A stretch of 64,000 nt of DNA, taken from Pseudoruminococcus massiliensis. Its GTDB lineage: Bacteria; Bacillota; Clostridia; Oscillospirales; Acutalibacteraceae. The notes under the pieces are model-generated. The model did no database searches. It saw only the letters and a program-made list of their open reading frames with translations, and had not been told where the DNA came from. The stretch is taken from the NCBI RefSeq assembly GCF_900291955.1, contig NZ_OLMR01000002.1:492338-556337 (forward strand). Reading direction: 5' to 3'. Both the position numbers and the translations under genes were made by a program. Below are positions 1 through 5,964 of this stretch, piece after piece. Position 1 is the first letter of the stretch. Every line of letters starts with the position of its first letter.

Positions 1-1592
1 CTTGAGGGTTCATAATCTCCTTGATATAAAGAGTCTGCCTTAACAATAGCACTTCTTAGATTTGTTTTTGCTGCTGAGCTATTACGGCTTTCTACCTTAT
101 AGTCTATAGACGGTGAACCAGACTTTGTATTATCCTTGAGCTTTGCATAGACAGTGACATAGTCTTCATCATTCATATAAACAGAGGCTGCCTTCTCAGA
201 AATAAATGAACGAGCACTATATTCACCAGTGGCAGTATCTTGCTCAATAACTATATAAGCAGAGTTACCTTTTATAGAGCCTACCATTGTACCAGTAGTA
301 ACAGCAGGAACTGTAACACTATGTGAACTGCCCTCATAACCCTTAAAGTCAATAGTCACATCTTGAGAACCATTGCCTTCTATTTTAGTACTCCACCAGC
401 CATAGCCATTGGATACACCAGAAGAACTAGTGCCTGTGCTTGTAATGGTAAATGATGGTGCCATAGAATCATCATTTTTGCCCTTAAGCTTTGTATAATA
501 TACTGTCTGCTTAGAATTAGCATAAGCGATAAGTCTATTCTCAAGCAAGTCTTTACCGTTCCAATCATGTTCTTTACGATACTTGAGAGGAGATTCAAGA
601 ATTTCTACATAAATGTTTCTATCGGATTCATCAAAGTACCAAATATTAAAAAATTCCAAGCTCTGTGTGTCATCAGCTTTAGAACCAACATTACCGCCCT
701 GACGAGAAACGATAAGGTTAAACCAAGGAACCATTCCGCCCTTATCATCTGAAACTCTACTCGGGGAGAAAGTATGTGAATACCACGCATTACCCTCCGG
801 AATCATAGCAGTTGTAGGACCGTTTTTACCCTTACCATCTGAAATCCACTTACCAGCTGGCTCGAACTTATTATTCTCAGATTCAACAGCATTAGCCTGA
901 TTAACTGTTAATTGTTCAGAGTTTTTCACATTGTTCCAATCAATGCCTTGGTCTGTTCTCTTATAATATGACCAAGTATAAATACAAGGAACGAAGTCAC
1001 TTGCAGTATCTACTCTGCTTGGGTCCTGCTTAACATGAATATTGATGTCATCACTGCTGACGCTTGTATTTATTCTTTCAGGAGCTGTTGAGAGCTGTCT
1101 GCCAAGAACATTTCCTGATGAACCAACAGTATATGTAACACTAAGTGATGTAGACTTAGAATTACCACCGAGCATATCTTCAGATTTTGCATATGCTCTG
1201 AGTGTAATCTCAGACTTAGCTTTGTCATATACTGCATGAACGAAGGTTTTATAGGCAGAGGTATCTGCACTGACGCTTGTTACTTCTGCACCTTCTTCTG
1301 TTGTACCACCAACAGTATCTTTCATGAGAATATATTCTTCACCAGTTGTCTTTGGATCTATAATCTTAGGAAGGTCTGCATTCTCATAATATGTTGCAGC
1401 ATAATTAAGGGCTGATTTTGCGTTTAGATAAGCTTGTCTTTCGTTAACATCTCCAGAAGTTGATTTTGTACTGAACATCGCTACGCTTATCAAGCTTGTT
1501 GCAAGGATAATAATTACACAAGAAACAACAAGAACAGTGGCAAGAGCAAAGCCACGCTTACTGTTCATATGTTTTGATTTTGGTTTAACCAT
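1..1592 (-). CDS. GspK/PilX-like minor (tip) pilin, 3' end outside window
   Basis: The frame is open from an ATG at 1592 to the left edge (about 530 codons, no stop), so the protein is truncated by the window. An AGGAG Shine-Dalgarno precedes the start by about 9 bases. Residues 12-36 form a hydrophobic helix after KRGF, like a prepilin, but the Glu normally at mature position 5 is Thr (GFALAT). Loss of Glu5 is typical of GspK-type tip pseudopilins, and with the large C-terminal part this suggests a tip or adhesin subunit. The long mature domain is rich in Thr, Ser, Asn and aromatic residues. It is third in an operon, 19 bp behind another minor pilin. Membership in the pilus is well supported by context. 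A carbohydrate-binding role for the C-terminal part is possible but not shown. Confidence 0.72.
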   Translation of the reverse strand, partial: MVKPKSKHMNSKRGFALATVLVVSCVIIILATSLISVAMFSTKSTSGDVNERQAYLNAKSALNYAATYYENADLPKIIDPKTTGEEYILMKDTVGGTTEEGAEVTSVSADTSAYKTFVHAVYDKAKSEITLRAYAKSEDMLGGNSKSTSLSVTYTVGSSGNVLGRQLSTAPERINTSVSSDDINIHVKQDPSRVDTASDFVPCIYTWSYYKRTDQGIDWNNVKNSEQLTVNQANAVESENNKFEPAGKWISDGKGKNGPTTAMIPEGNAWYSHTFSPSRVSDDKGGMVPWFNLIVSRQGGNVGSKADDTQSLEFFNIWYFDESDRNIYVEILESPLKYRKEHDWNGKDLLENRLIAYANSKQTVYYTKLKGKNDDSMAPSFTITSTGTSSSGVSNGYGWWSTKIEGNGSQDVTIDFKGYEGSSHSVTVPAVTTGTMVGSIKGNSAYIVIEQDTATGEYSARSFISEKAASVYMNDEDYVTVYAKLKDNTKSGSPSIDYKVESRNSSAAKTNLRSAIVKADSLYQGDYEPS

Positions 1593-1611
1593 AAATTAGC
1601 TAACTCCTTTC

Positions 1612-2223
1612 TTATTTTGTCATACTAAAATCTATACATATAGGATTTGGCATAGATGAACTATTTAGTGTATAGCTTTGGTCGAAATCACTTCCTGCAC
1701 CATTATTATTCATTGTAAGAGTACCTGAATAATCATATGTAACATTCGGTTCATAGTTGCTTATCATACAAAGCTTATAATCAACATATTTTTGGCTATT
1801 GTCTTTGCCAACTGTATATGCCTTTTGGGTGAAAGAACTTATTCCTTTGCAAGTAATCATACTGGTAAGTTGTATTGCTCCCGTATTATCATCTTCATAA
1901 GCCATTAAAAATTTTGCTGTATTATCAGTTGGATTCAAAATTAAATAATAGTGCTTATCTTGTGGCGAAAATGCACTTTCGTTATAATTACTTGCTGAGA
2001 TAGAATATGCACTGCCAACACATTTCTTATACATTCTCTCGAAGCTGGTTGCCTCTTGTTTAGAATTTTCTATATCGGTACTTATAGAATATCTGTCCAT
2101 ACTTCCTGATATAGCACCAACAAGCATACCCGAGCATATCGAAAGAATTGCTATAACAACTATAACCTCAACAAGGGTAAAGCCATGCTTGCTATTTAAA
2201 AGCTTGCGATTTTTTTTACGCAT
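1612..2223 (-). CDS. minor pseudopilin with prepilin-type methylation motif
   Basis: A 203-residue protein beginning with a basic leader of about 13 residues, then HGFTLVEVIVVIAIL, the classic class III prepilin cleavage/methylation site (G|FTLVE) and N-terminal helix. The rest is a soluble globular domain with no family I can name. The prepilin peptidase is expected to cleave after Gly and N-methylate Phe; Glu5 is present. It is the second gene of the minus-strand operon, 24 bp after the preceding minor pilin and 19 bp before the GspK-like gene. An AAGGAAA Shine-Dalgarno lies about 11 bases upstream. By position and size it could be a GspI/GspJ or PilV/PilW equivalent, but the exact class cannot be read from the sequence. 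Confidence 0.8.
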   Translation of the reverse strand: MRKKNRKLLNSKHGFTLVEVIVVIAILSICSGMLVGAISGSMDRYSISTDIENSKQEATSFERMYKKCVGSAYSISASNYNESAFSPQDKHYYLILNPTDNTAKFLMAYEDDNTGAIQLTSMITCKGISSFTQKAYTVGKDNSQKYVDYKLCMISNYEPNVTYDYSGTLTMNNNGAGSDFDQSYTLNSSSMPNPICIDFSMTK

Positions 2224-2247
2224 CTCTTATACTTTCCTTTCTTTAAG

Positions 2248-2805
2248 TTATTTAATCGTTACAATTGAGCTGGCAATTATATCGCCTTGAGAAGATTTTG
2301 CATTAACCATTACTTTATACCCAGCAAATTCTTTATGAGAACCATCAGAAGCTGAAGTAGGTAATGAATTGGTAAGATATTGGACGGTGCATTGCATATC
2401 ACTTATAGATGATGAATCAGGGAAATCAACACTTGGGTTACTTATTTGGTCTATAAACTCTACATTATTAAGCTTAGTGCGTAAACCATCATATGTGCCA
2501 TCACCATCTATAGTTTCTAATACTAAATTATTATAAAAGGTTTTTTTAGCGGTTTGGTCGGTTGGATCACCAGTATAATTATTTGATGAAAAAGCTTTCT
2601 CTAAGGCAGTAGAAACTGTATCTGCGACGCCCTGAGCCTGAGCCGAGGCATCTTCTAAGCTCTTATTCTCAACAATAGAAATATATCCATGAACAATGGC
2701 TGTCATTGTTGAGGCGAAAACTATTGAAACAATAGCAATAGCAACTACTAACTCAACAAGAGTTACACCTTTCTTGGAATTATATCGCCGTTTGCATCTT
2801 TTCAT
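2248..2805 (-). CDS. minor pseudopilin, first gene of the minor pilin operon
   Basis: A 185-residue protein with basic leader MKRCKRRYNSKKG and cleavage/methylation site G|VTLVELVVAIAIVS, followed by the hydrophobic stem helix and a globular domain. Glu5 is present. The AAAGGTG Shine-Dalgarno lies about 10 bases from the ATG. This is the promoter-proximal gene of a three-gene cluster with the 203-residue pilin and the GspK-like protein. Three minor pseudopilins in series match the initiating tip complex of type IV pili and type II secretion systems. No assembly ATPase, platform protein or prepilin peptidase lies in the window. Confidence 0.8.
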   Translation of the reverse strand: MKRCKRRYNSKKGVTLVELVVAIAIVSIVFASTMTAIVHGYISIVENKSLEDASAQAQGVADTVSTALEKAFSSNNYTGDPTDQTAKKTFYNNLVLETIDGDGTYDGLRTKLNNVEFIDQISNPSVDFPDSSSISDMQCTVQYLTNSLPTSASDGSHKEFAGYKVMVNAKSSQGDIIASSIVTIK

Positions 2806-2882
2806 ATTTATTTACGCACCTTTCAATTATTTTATGGGAATAATTACCGATAATATTAATTCATAAAACTATACATACTAAT

Positions 2883-2910
2883 ATTATACATCAAATTATA
2901 GATTTGGCAA
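2883..2910 (-). promoter_or_regulatory. sigma-A-type promoter of the minor pilin operon
   Basis: On the minus strand, TTGCCA (2905-2910) and TATAAT (2883-2888) are separated by 16 bp, about 75 bp upstream of the start at 2805. The -35 departs from consensus at one base. Confidence 0.55.
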
Positions 2911-3042
2911 GAAAAATTATCCTATTAATTTCAACAAAATTAACTGACATTATTTATGAAAAATGAGCGTTATGACATATTTTGGTATAATATCTATGCT
3001 TGGCGACCTATTATTATATTTAAGAATATGGCAAACAAAAAT

Positions 3043-3064
3043 GCCCATAGACAAGACTATGGGC
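3043..3064 (-). terminator. intrinsic terminator of the 168-aa pilin gene
   Basis: GCCCATAG and CTATGGGC form a perfect 8-bp stem with a 6-base loop. Read on the minus strand it is followed by ATTTTTG. It lies 26 bp beyond the pilin stop codon. Confidence 0.8.
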
Positions 3065-3089
3065 AAAAGCTTACATTATATATAGAAAT

Positions 3090-3596
3090 TTACATATTAT
3101 TGTAGAGAGTTCCAAGTGTTATTGTGTTATCAAGCTGGGTAAAAGTACAACCATTAATATTGGGGGCTGTGCCTGTGCTGGAATAAACAATAGTTCCAAT
3201 AGTAAGCCCACTTCCTATGGCTGCTGAGGTGCAGTAGTAATATTCTCCAATATTTATATTGAGTCCGGAATATTTTGCAATATCAGATACTTTTGCATTT
3301 CGTGCGGCATTTTTTCTTGTGGTAATTCCGCTATTTTTTATTGCGGCAAAAGAAACTGCTGTTCCGTCAGCATTCTTCGACATTGTGTTATTAATTGTAC
3401 CAGCTTTTATTTCATTATAGGCATTTTGGCACACTTGGTTTAGAGTTTGTGCTTGCGCCTCTCCAGAAGAAGCTGTTGTAGAATCTAAAATATTTATAAG
3501 ACAAGGAATTGCTATTGCCGCAATAATAGCAAGAATAGCTATGACAACTACTAACTCAACAAGTGTAAAACCACGCTTATTAGCTTTAACTTTCAT
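3090..3596 (-). CDS. type IV pilin (major-pilin-like), paralogue of 3815-4333
   Basis: A 168-residue pilin. A short leader (MKVKANKRG) is followed by FTLVELVVVIAILAII, with Glu5 present and a cleavage site after Gly. The C-terminal domain shares a common plan with the neighbouring 172-residue pilin: GTINN, NADGTA versus NSDGTA, YSGLN, the DYYYC/EYYYC-type motif, and a final LGT(L/I)Y. This shows tandem gene duplication. Unlike the minor pilins, this gene is monocistronic, with its own promoter at 3668-3697 and terminator at 3043-3064. Ruminococcus albus carries Pil proteins of this general kind linked to cellulose adhesion; that role is only an analogy here. Confidence 0.85.
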   Translation of the reverse strand: MKVKANKRGFTLVELVVVIAILAIIAAIAIPCLINILDSTTASSGEAQAQTLNQVCQNAYNEIKAGTINNTMSKNADGTAVSFAAIKNSGITTRKNAARNAKVSDIAKYSGLNINIGEYYYCTSAAIGSGLTIGTIVYSSTGTAPNINGCTFTQLDNTITLGTLYNNM

Positions 3597-3667
3597 AACC
3601 TTAACTCTCCTAAAAATATTAAAATGGGGTAGATGGTATAGATTTTCTACTCTTTTATTTTATAAAT

Positions 3668-3697
3668 ATTATAATTTATAATCTATACTTTTGTCAA
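3668..3697 (-). promoter_or_regulatory. sigma-A-type promoter of the 168-aa pilin
   Basis: TTGACA (3692-3697) and TATAAT (3668-3673) on the minus strand, separated by 18 bp. Both hexamers are perfect consensus. The predicted leader is about 65 nt. Confidence 0.75.
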
Positions 3698-3751
3698 TGT
3701 ATAATATCACGAAAATGTCATTTATAATTTGTAGCTTTTGTATAAGCGAAA

Positions 3752-3779
3752 CAAAAGCCCGACCGAAGTCGAGCTTTTG
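3752..3779 (-). terminator. intrinsic terminator of the 172-aa pilin gene
   Basis: AAAAGCTCGAC and GTCGGGCTTTT (minus-strand reading) pair around a TTCG tetraloop, one G-U pair included, followed by GTTTCG. It lies 36 bp after the stop codon and separates the two pilin transcripts. Confidence 0.8.
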
Positions 3780-3814
3780 AATTAAATCTTTATATCTTCA
3801 GATTCAAATTATTA

Positions 3815-4333
3815 TCATGGATAGATTGTGCCAAGAGTTGTTGTTGTTGCAAGCTGAGCATAAGCAGCACCTGCAGGAGTTGTAGGAGCAGCACTTGTAT
3901 CAGAATATGCGATGTCACCAACTGCAATGCCTGTAGCAGCTGTTGTGCAGTAGTAGTAATCACCAGAGATATCGAAGTTCAAGCCTGAGTATGTCATAAC
4001 CTGAGCAACTGTAACACCATTAGCAGCTGACTGCTTAGCTGTAGCTGTAGATGTCTTTGCAGCAGCCCATGTGATAGCTGTGCCATCAGAGTTTGTAGAC
4101 TCATCATTATTGATTGTGCCTGACTTTACGCCTGCATAAACATTCTTGCACTGTTGGCTAAGTGTTGATGCATTAGAAGCACCTGAAGAGTTAGTAGCTG
4201 ATTGGATGATGTTAACAACCATTGGGATAGCGATTGCTGCGAGAATTGCAAGGATTGCAATAACAACAACGAGTTCAACGAGTGTGAAGCCTTTCTTAGA
4301 CTTCTTTGCGAGTAGTTTTTGCTGGAGTGTCAT
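3815..4333 (-). CDS. type IV pilin (major-pilin-like)
   Basis: A 172-residue pilin with leader MTLQQKLLAKKSKKG, cleavage/methylation site G|FTLVELVVVIAILA, Glu5 present, and a 20-residue hydrophobic stem. The mature domain is small, Ala/Thr/Ser-rich and weakly charged, with DYYYC near the middle. A consensus promoter, a hairpin-bearing 5' leader and a dedicated terminator fit a highly expressed structural subunit. Compared with its paralogue at 3090-3596 it is richer in Ala and Thr. This is the better candidate for the major pilin, but which one dominates cannot be decided from sequence. Confidence 0.87.
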   Translation of the reverse strand: MTLQQKLLAKKSKKGFTLVELVVVIAILAILAAIAIPMVVNIIQSATNSSGASNASTLSQQCKNVYAGVKSGTINNDESTNSDGTAITWAAAKTSTATAKQSAANGVTVAQVMTYSGLNFDISGDYYYCTTAATGIAVGDIAYSDTSAAPTTPAGAAYAQLATTTTLGTIYP

Positions 4334-4420
4334 TTTACATTACCTCTTTCTTAAAATAAAATAATTTTTTTGAAATGCGGTTCTTGAAGGGGGTGAACCG
4401 TTCATCTCTGTTGTGTCTAT

Positions 4421-4449
4421 ATATTAACTCATTATGAACGGAATGTCAA
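4421..4449 (-). promoter_or_regulatory. strong sigma-A-type promoter and structured leader of the 172-aa pilin
   Basis: On the minus strand, TTGACA (4444-4449), a 17-bp spacer and TAATAT (4421-4426). The roughly 80-nt leader contains a CGGTTC...GAACCG hairpin (about 4378-4402), which may protect the 5' end of the transcript. An AAAGAGG Shine-Dalgarno follows. Confidence 0.75.
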
Positions 4450-4856
4450 CACTTTTTTTAAAGTTTTTTTTGATTTAATTGTAAAACAAGTTAGTGTTTT
4501 TTTGTGCAATTTCAACAACAGATATGTTTCTTCCAGTTTTTATAGGGATTTTTACCAAACAAACTTTCAAGATGTTAAAATCTACTTGTGCAATTTAGCC
4601 TACAAAATTTGCTCTTGATTTGCTTATATTTATTCTTTTATAGAAACTTTTTAGACAAATTTATGAATTTGTAAACAAGTTCATATTTTATTCATAATAT
4701 TTTGTTGTGTATAGTGCAATTATTAGTCATTATAATTTTATTAGTGATATAAATATAATCTAAGTATTGTTGAAAACTGAAATTTATTGTTTTTTATCAA
4801 TTTTAAAAATTTAAGGCTTTTTCTTTTTGTTTAAAAAGAGCATACGCACAAAAACA
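4450..4856. other. AT-rich non-coding gap
   Basis: About 400 bp of strongly AT-rich sequence between the pilin promoter and the toxin-antitoxin repeats. I see no open reading frame with a ribosome binding site and no clear RNA gene. Confidence 0.5.
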
Positions 4857-4857
4857 T

Positions 4858-4886
4858 TTGACACAAGCCGTTTTCTACTGTATAAT
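4858..4886 (+). promoter_or_regulatory. consensus promoter of antitoxin RNA 1
   Basis: Perfect TTGACA (4858-4863), 17-bp spacer and perfect TATAAT (4881-4886), with no coding sequence downstream on this strand. It repeats exactly in units 2 and 3. Confidence 0.85.
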
Positions 4887-4892
4887 ATAGGT

Positions 4893-4982
4893 ATAGAGCA
4901 TACCGATAAGCGGTCGCTCCCAAATATTGATTAAGTTAAGAAATAACCGTCCTATTTGGTCGCAGGGCGGTTATTTCCTTTT
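4893..4982 (+). ncRNA. antisense antitoxin RNA 1 (type I toxin-antitoxin)
   Basis: Predicted 90-nt RNA from the consensus promoter to the terminator hairpin at 4941-4976. Its 5' part folds as GAGC...CCG-loop-CGG...GCTC, followed by CTCCCA. Its 3' part is complementary to the 3' end of the convergent toxin mRNA, including the toxin stop codon (4971-4973). UCCCA could also pair with the toxin ribosome binding site UGGGG. Convergent RNAs that share a bidirectional terminator are known from the pAD1 par and txpA/RatA systems. The antitoxin role is inferred from this layout. Confidence 0.7.
4941..4976. terminator. bidirectional terminator shared by antitoxin 1 and toxin 1
   Basis: AAATAACCG and CGGTTATTT form the stem. 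CCTTTTATT follows on the plus strand and TTTCTTAAC on the minus strand. The toxin stop codon is inside the stem, so ribosomes finishing the toxin enter the region paired by the antisense RNA. Confidence 0.75.
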
Positions 4983-5078
4983 ATTATGGGAGTCAACTAT
5001 CGAAACTATCAGTGTTCCGACTGTTGCTATTGCTATGATAAGCTGAAATAAATCAGACCATGTAACAACATTCTCCAT
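4971..5078 (-). CDS. type I toxin, small hydrophobic holin-like peptide, copy 1
   Basis: A 35-residue peptide beginning MENVVTWSDLFQL, with a central transmembrane stretch LIIAIATVGTLIVSIV and a basic tail HNKRK. This acid/aromatic start, single helix and Lys/Arg end matches the 'putative holin-like toxin' small peptides of Firmicutes type I systems by general features. The start has a GGGG Shine-Dalgarno 8 bases upstream. That Shine-Dalgarno lies in a hairpin (5084-5102, CCC/GGG stem), so translation may be intrinsically repressed. The peptide is transcribed from a consensus promoter at 5145-5173 toward the antisense RNA. The second copy is identical in protein and differs by one synonymous base (ATC to ATT), which supports a real coding sequence. 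Too short for most gene finders. Confidence 0.8.
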   Translation of the reverse strand: MENVVTWSDLFQLIIAIATVGTLIVSIVDSHNKRK

Positions 5079-5144
5079 ATGTAGCACCCCATTTCTGGGA
5101 GCAGGATTGACCGCCTACCGTTTGTGGTATGCTCTATGGCTTTT

Positions 5145-5173
5145 ATTATATCAAATCGGACTTTTTTCGTCAA
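5145..5173 (-). promoter_or_regulatory. promoter of toxin 1
   Basis: Minus strand: TTGACG (5168-5173), 17-bp spacer, TATAAT (5145-5150). The leader (about 60 nt) begins with GAGCATACC and includes GCGGTC and GCTCCCA. The antitoxin RNA has the same elements in the same order, so the two 5' ends are related as an inverted repeat in the DNA. Confidence 0.8.
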
Positions 5174-5203
5174 ATTATTTTTGCCATTTTGTAGCTATTT
5201 TAT

Positions 5204-5232
5204 TTGACACAAGCCGTTTTTTACTGTATAAT
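5204..5232 (+). promoter_or_regulatory. consensus promoter of antitoxin RNA 2
   Basis: TTGACA (5204-5209), 17 bp, TATAAT (5227-5232), identical in arrangement to unit 1. It fires divergently from the toxin 1 promoter, 31 bp away. Confidence 0.85.
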
Positions 5233-5238
5233 ATAGGT

Positions 5239-5329
5239 ATAGAGCATACCGATAAGCGGTCGCTCCCAAATATACGAATTATTTACTAAATAACCGTCCT
5301 ATTGGCAAGCAGGGCGGTTATTTCCTTTT
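5239..5329 (+). ncRNA. antisense antitoxin RNA 2
   Basis: Same architecture as antitoxin 1: 5' GAGC/GCTC hairpin, a short unit-specific stretch, then terminator 5288-5323, whose loop differs from that of unit 1. It converges on toxin 2 and overlaps its last codons. Confidence 0.7.
5288..5323. terminator. bidirectional terminator of antitoxin 2 and toxin 2
   Basis: AAATAACCG/CGGTTATTT stem with a loop different from unit 1, followed by CCTTTTATT. It contains the toxin 2 stop codon. Confidence 0.75.
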
Positions 5330-5425
5330 ATTATGGGAGTCAACTATCGAAACTATCAGTGTTCCGACTGTTGCTATTGCTATAATAAGCTGAAATAAAT
5401 CAGACCATGTAACAACATTCTCCAT
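5318..5425 (-). CDS. type I toxin, small hydrophobic holin-like peptide, copy 2
   Basis: A 35-residue peptide identical to copy 1 (one membrane helix, HNKRK tail), with the same GGGG Shine-Dalgarno in a hairpin and the same spacing to its promoter (5492-5520). The only base change within the coding region is synonymous. Two intact toxins in tandem mean the locus has been duplicated and kept intact. Inferred action is membrane depolarisation or lysis when the antitoxin RNA decays. Confidence 0.8.
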   Translation of the reverse strand: MENVVTWSDLFQLIIAIATVGTLIVSIVDSHNKRK

Positions 5426-5491
5426 ATGTAGCACCCCATTTCTGGGAGCAGGATTGACCGCCTACCGTTTGTGGTATGCTCTATGGCTTTT

Positions 5492-5520
5492 ATTATATCA
5501 AATCGGACTTTTTTCGTCAA
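5492..5520 (-). promoter_or_regulatory. promoter of toxin 2
   Basis: Minus strand: TTGACG (5515-5520), 17-bp spacer, TATAAT (5492-5497), identical to the toxin 1 promoter. Confidence 0.8.
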
Positions 5521-5550
5521 ATTATTTTTGCCATTTTGTAGCTATTTCAT

Positions 5551-5579
5551 TTGACACAAGCCGTTTTCTACTGTATAAT
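5551..5579 (+). promoter_or_regulatory. consensus promoter of orphan antitoxin RNA 3
   Basis: TTGACA (5551-5556), 17 bp, TATAAT (5574-5579). Confidence 0.85.
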
Positions 5580-5585
5580 ATAGGT

Positions 5586-5675
5586 ATAGAGCATACCGAT
5601 AAGCGGTCGCTCCCAAGATATTGCGATTTTAAGAAATAACCGCCCTATGTGGTAGCAGGGCGGTTATTTCCTTTT
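5586..5675 (+). ncRNA. orphan antitoxin RNA 3 (no toxin gene follows)
   Basis: Contains the conserved 5' GAGC...GCTCCCA hairpin and the terminator at 5634-5669. The repeat ends just after it and no toxin gene converges on it. It could act in trans on both toxin mRNAs, giving three antitoxin genes for two toxins. Confidence 0.65.
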
Positions 5676-5693
5676 ATGAAAATAAAATACTAT

Positions 5694-5730
5694 AGGGCAG
5701 AGAATTTCATTATGATTTTCTCCGCCCTTA
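5694..5730. terminator. inverted repeat, possible terminator
   Basis: AGGGCAGAGAA and TTCTCCGCCCT can pair with one mismatch around a loop of about 14 bases, followed by TATTTCAT. It lies right after the toxin-antitoxin array. Confidence 0.4.
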
Positions 5731-5906
5731 TTTCATATATAATAATATGTAAAGCGTTAGTTACATTGATAACAATATTCTTCTCTTTTGAAATAACTAT
5801 TAAAAAATGTTAACGACAACTTGAACAAATCAATCTGACATAATTTAAAAATCAAAAGTAAATCGCTGAAATCCTACAACTTTTACAAATATCTAACAAA
5901 AAGCTC

Positions 5907-5935
5907 TTGCATTAAAAAATATTACGATATAAAAT
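5907..5935 (+). promoter_or_regulatory. promoter of the L,D-transpeptidase gene
   Basis: TTGCAT (5907-5912), 17-bp spacer, TAAAAT (5930-5935), 30 bp upstream of the start codon. Confidence 0.5.
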
Positions 5936-5964
5936 ATGCTTACATTCGCAAAGGAGGAATGAAA

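Larger units (their letters stand above)
4857..5675. repeat. tandem 346-347-bp repeat carrying the type I toxin-antitoxin units
   Basis: The same sequence begins at about 4857, 5203 and 5550 (period 346-347 bp). Units 1 and 2 contain an antitoxin RNA gene and a toxin gene. Unit 3 is cut off after the antitoxin terminator. The array therefore reads antitoxin-toxin-antitoxin-toxin-antitoxin. Units are nearly identical apart from the short variable stretch between the antitoxin 5' hairpin and its terminator. Confidence 0.9.

Noticed and set aside
1..900. Starch-binding module in the GspK-like pilin.
   Set aside because: A GYGWWSTKI segment and aromatic richness are suggestive, but the pattern is too weak to name a carbohydrate-binding family without a profile search.
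5107..5639. Two nearly identical plus-strand frames of 60-61 codons beginning MTAYRLWYALW.
   Set aside because: They run across the toxin promoter and antitoxin promoter on the opposite strand, have no ribosome site, and are similar only because the DNA is tandemly duplicated.
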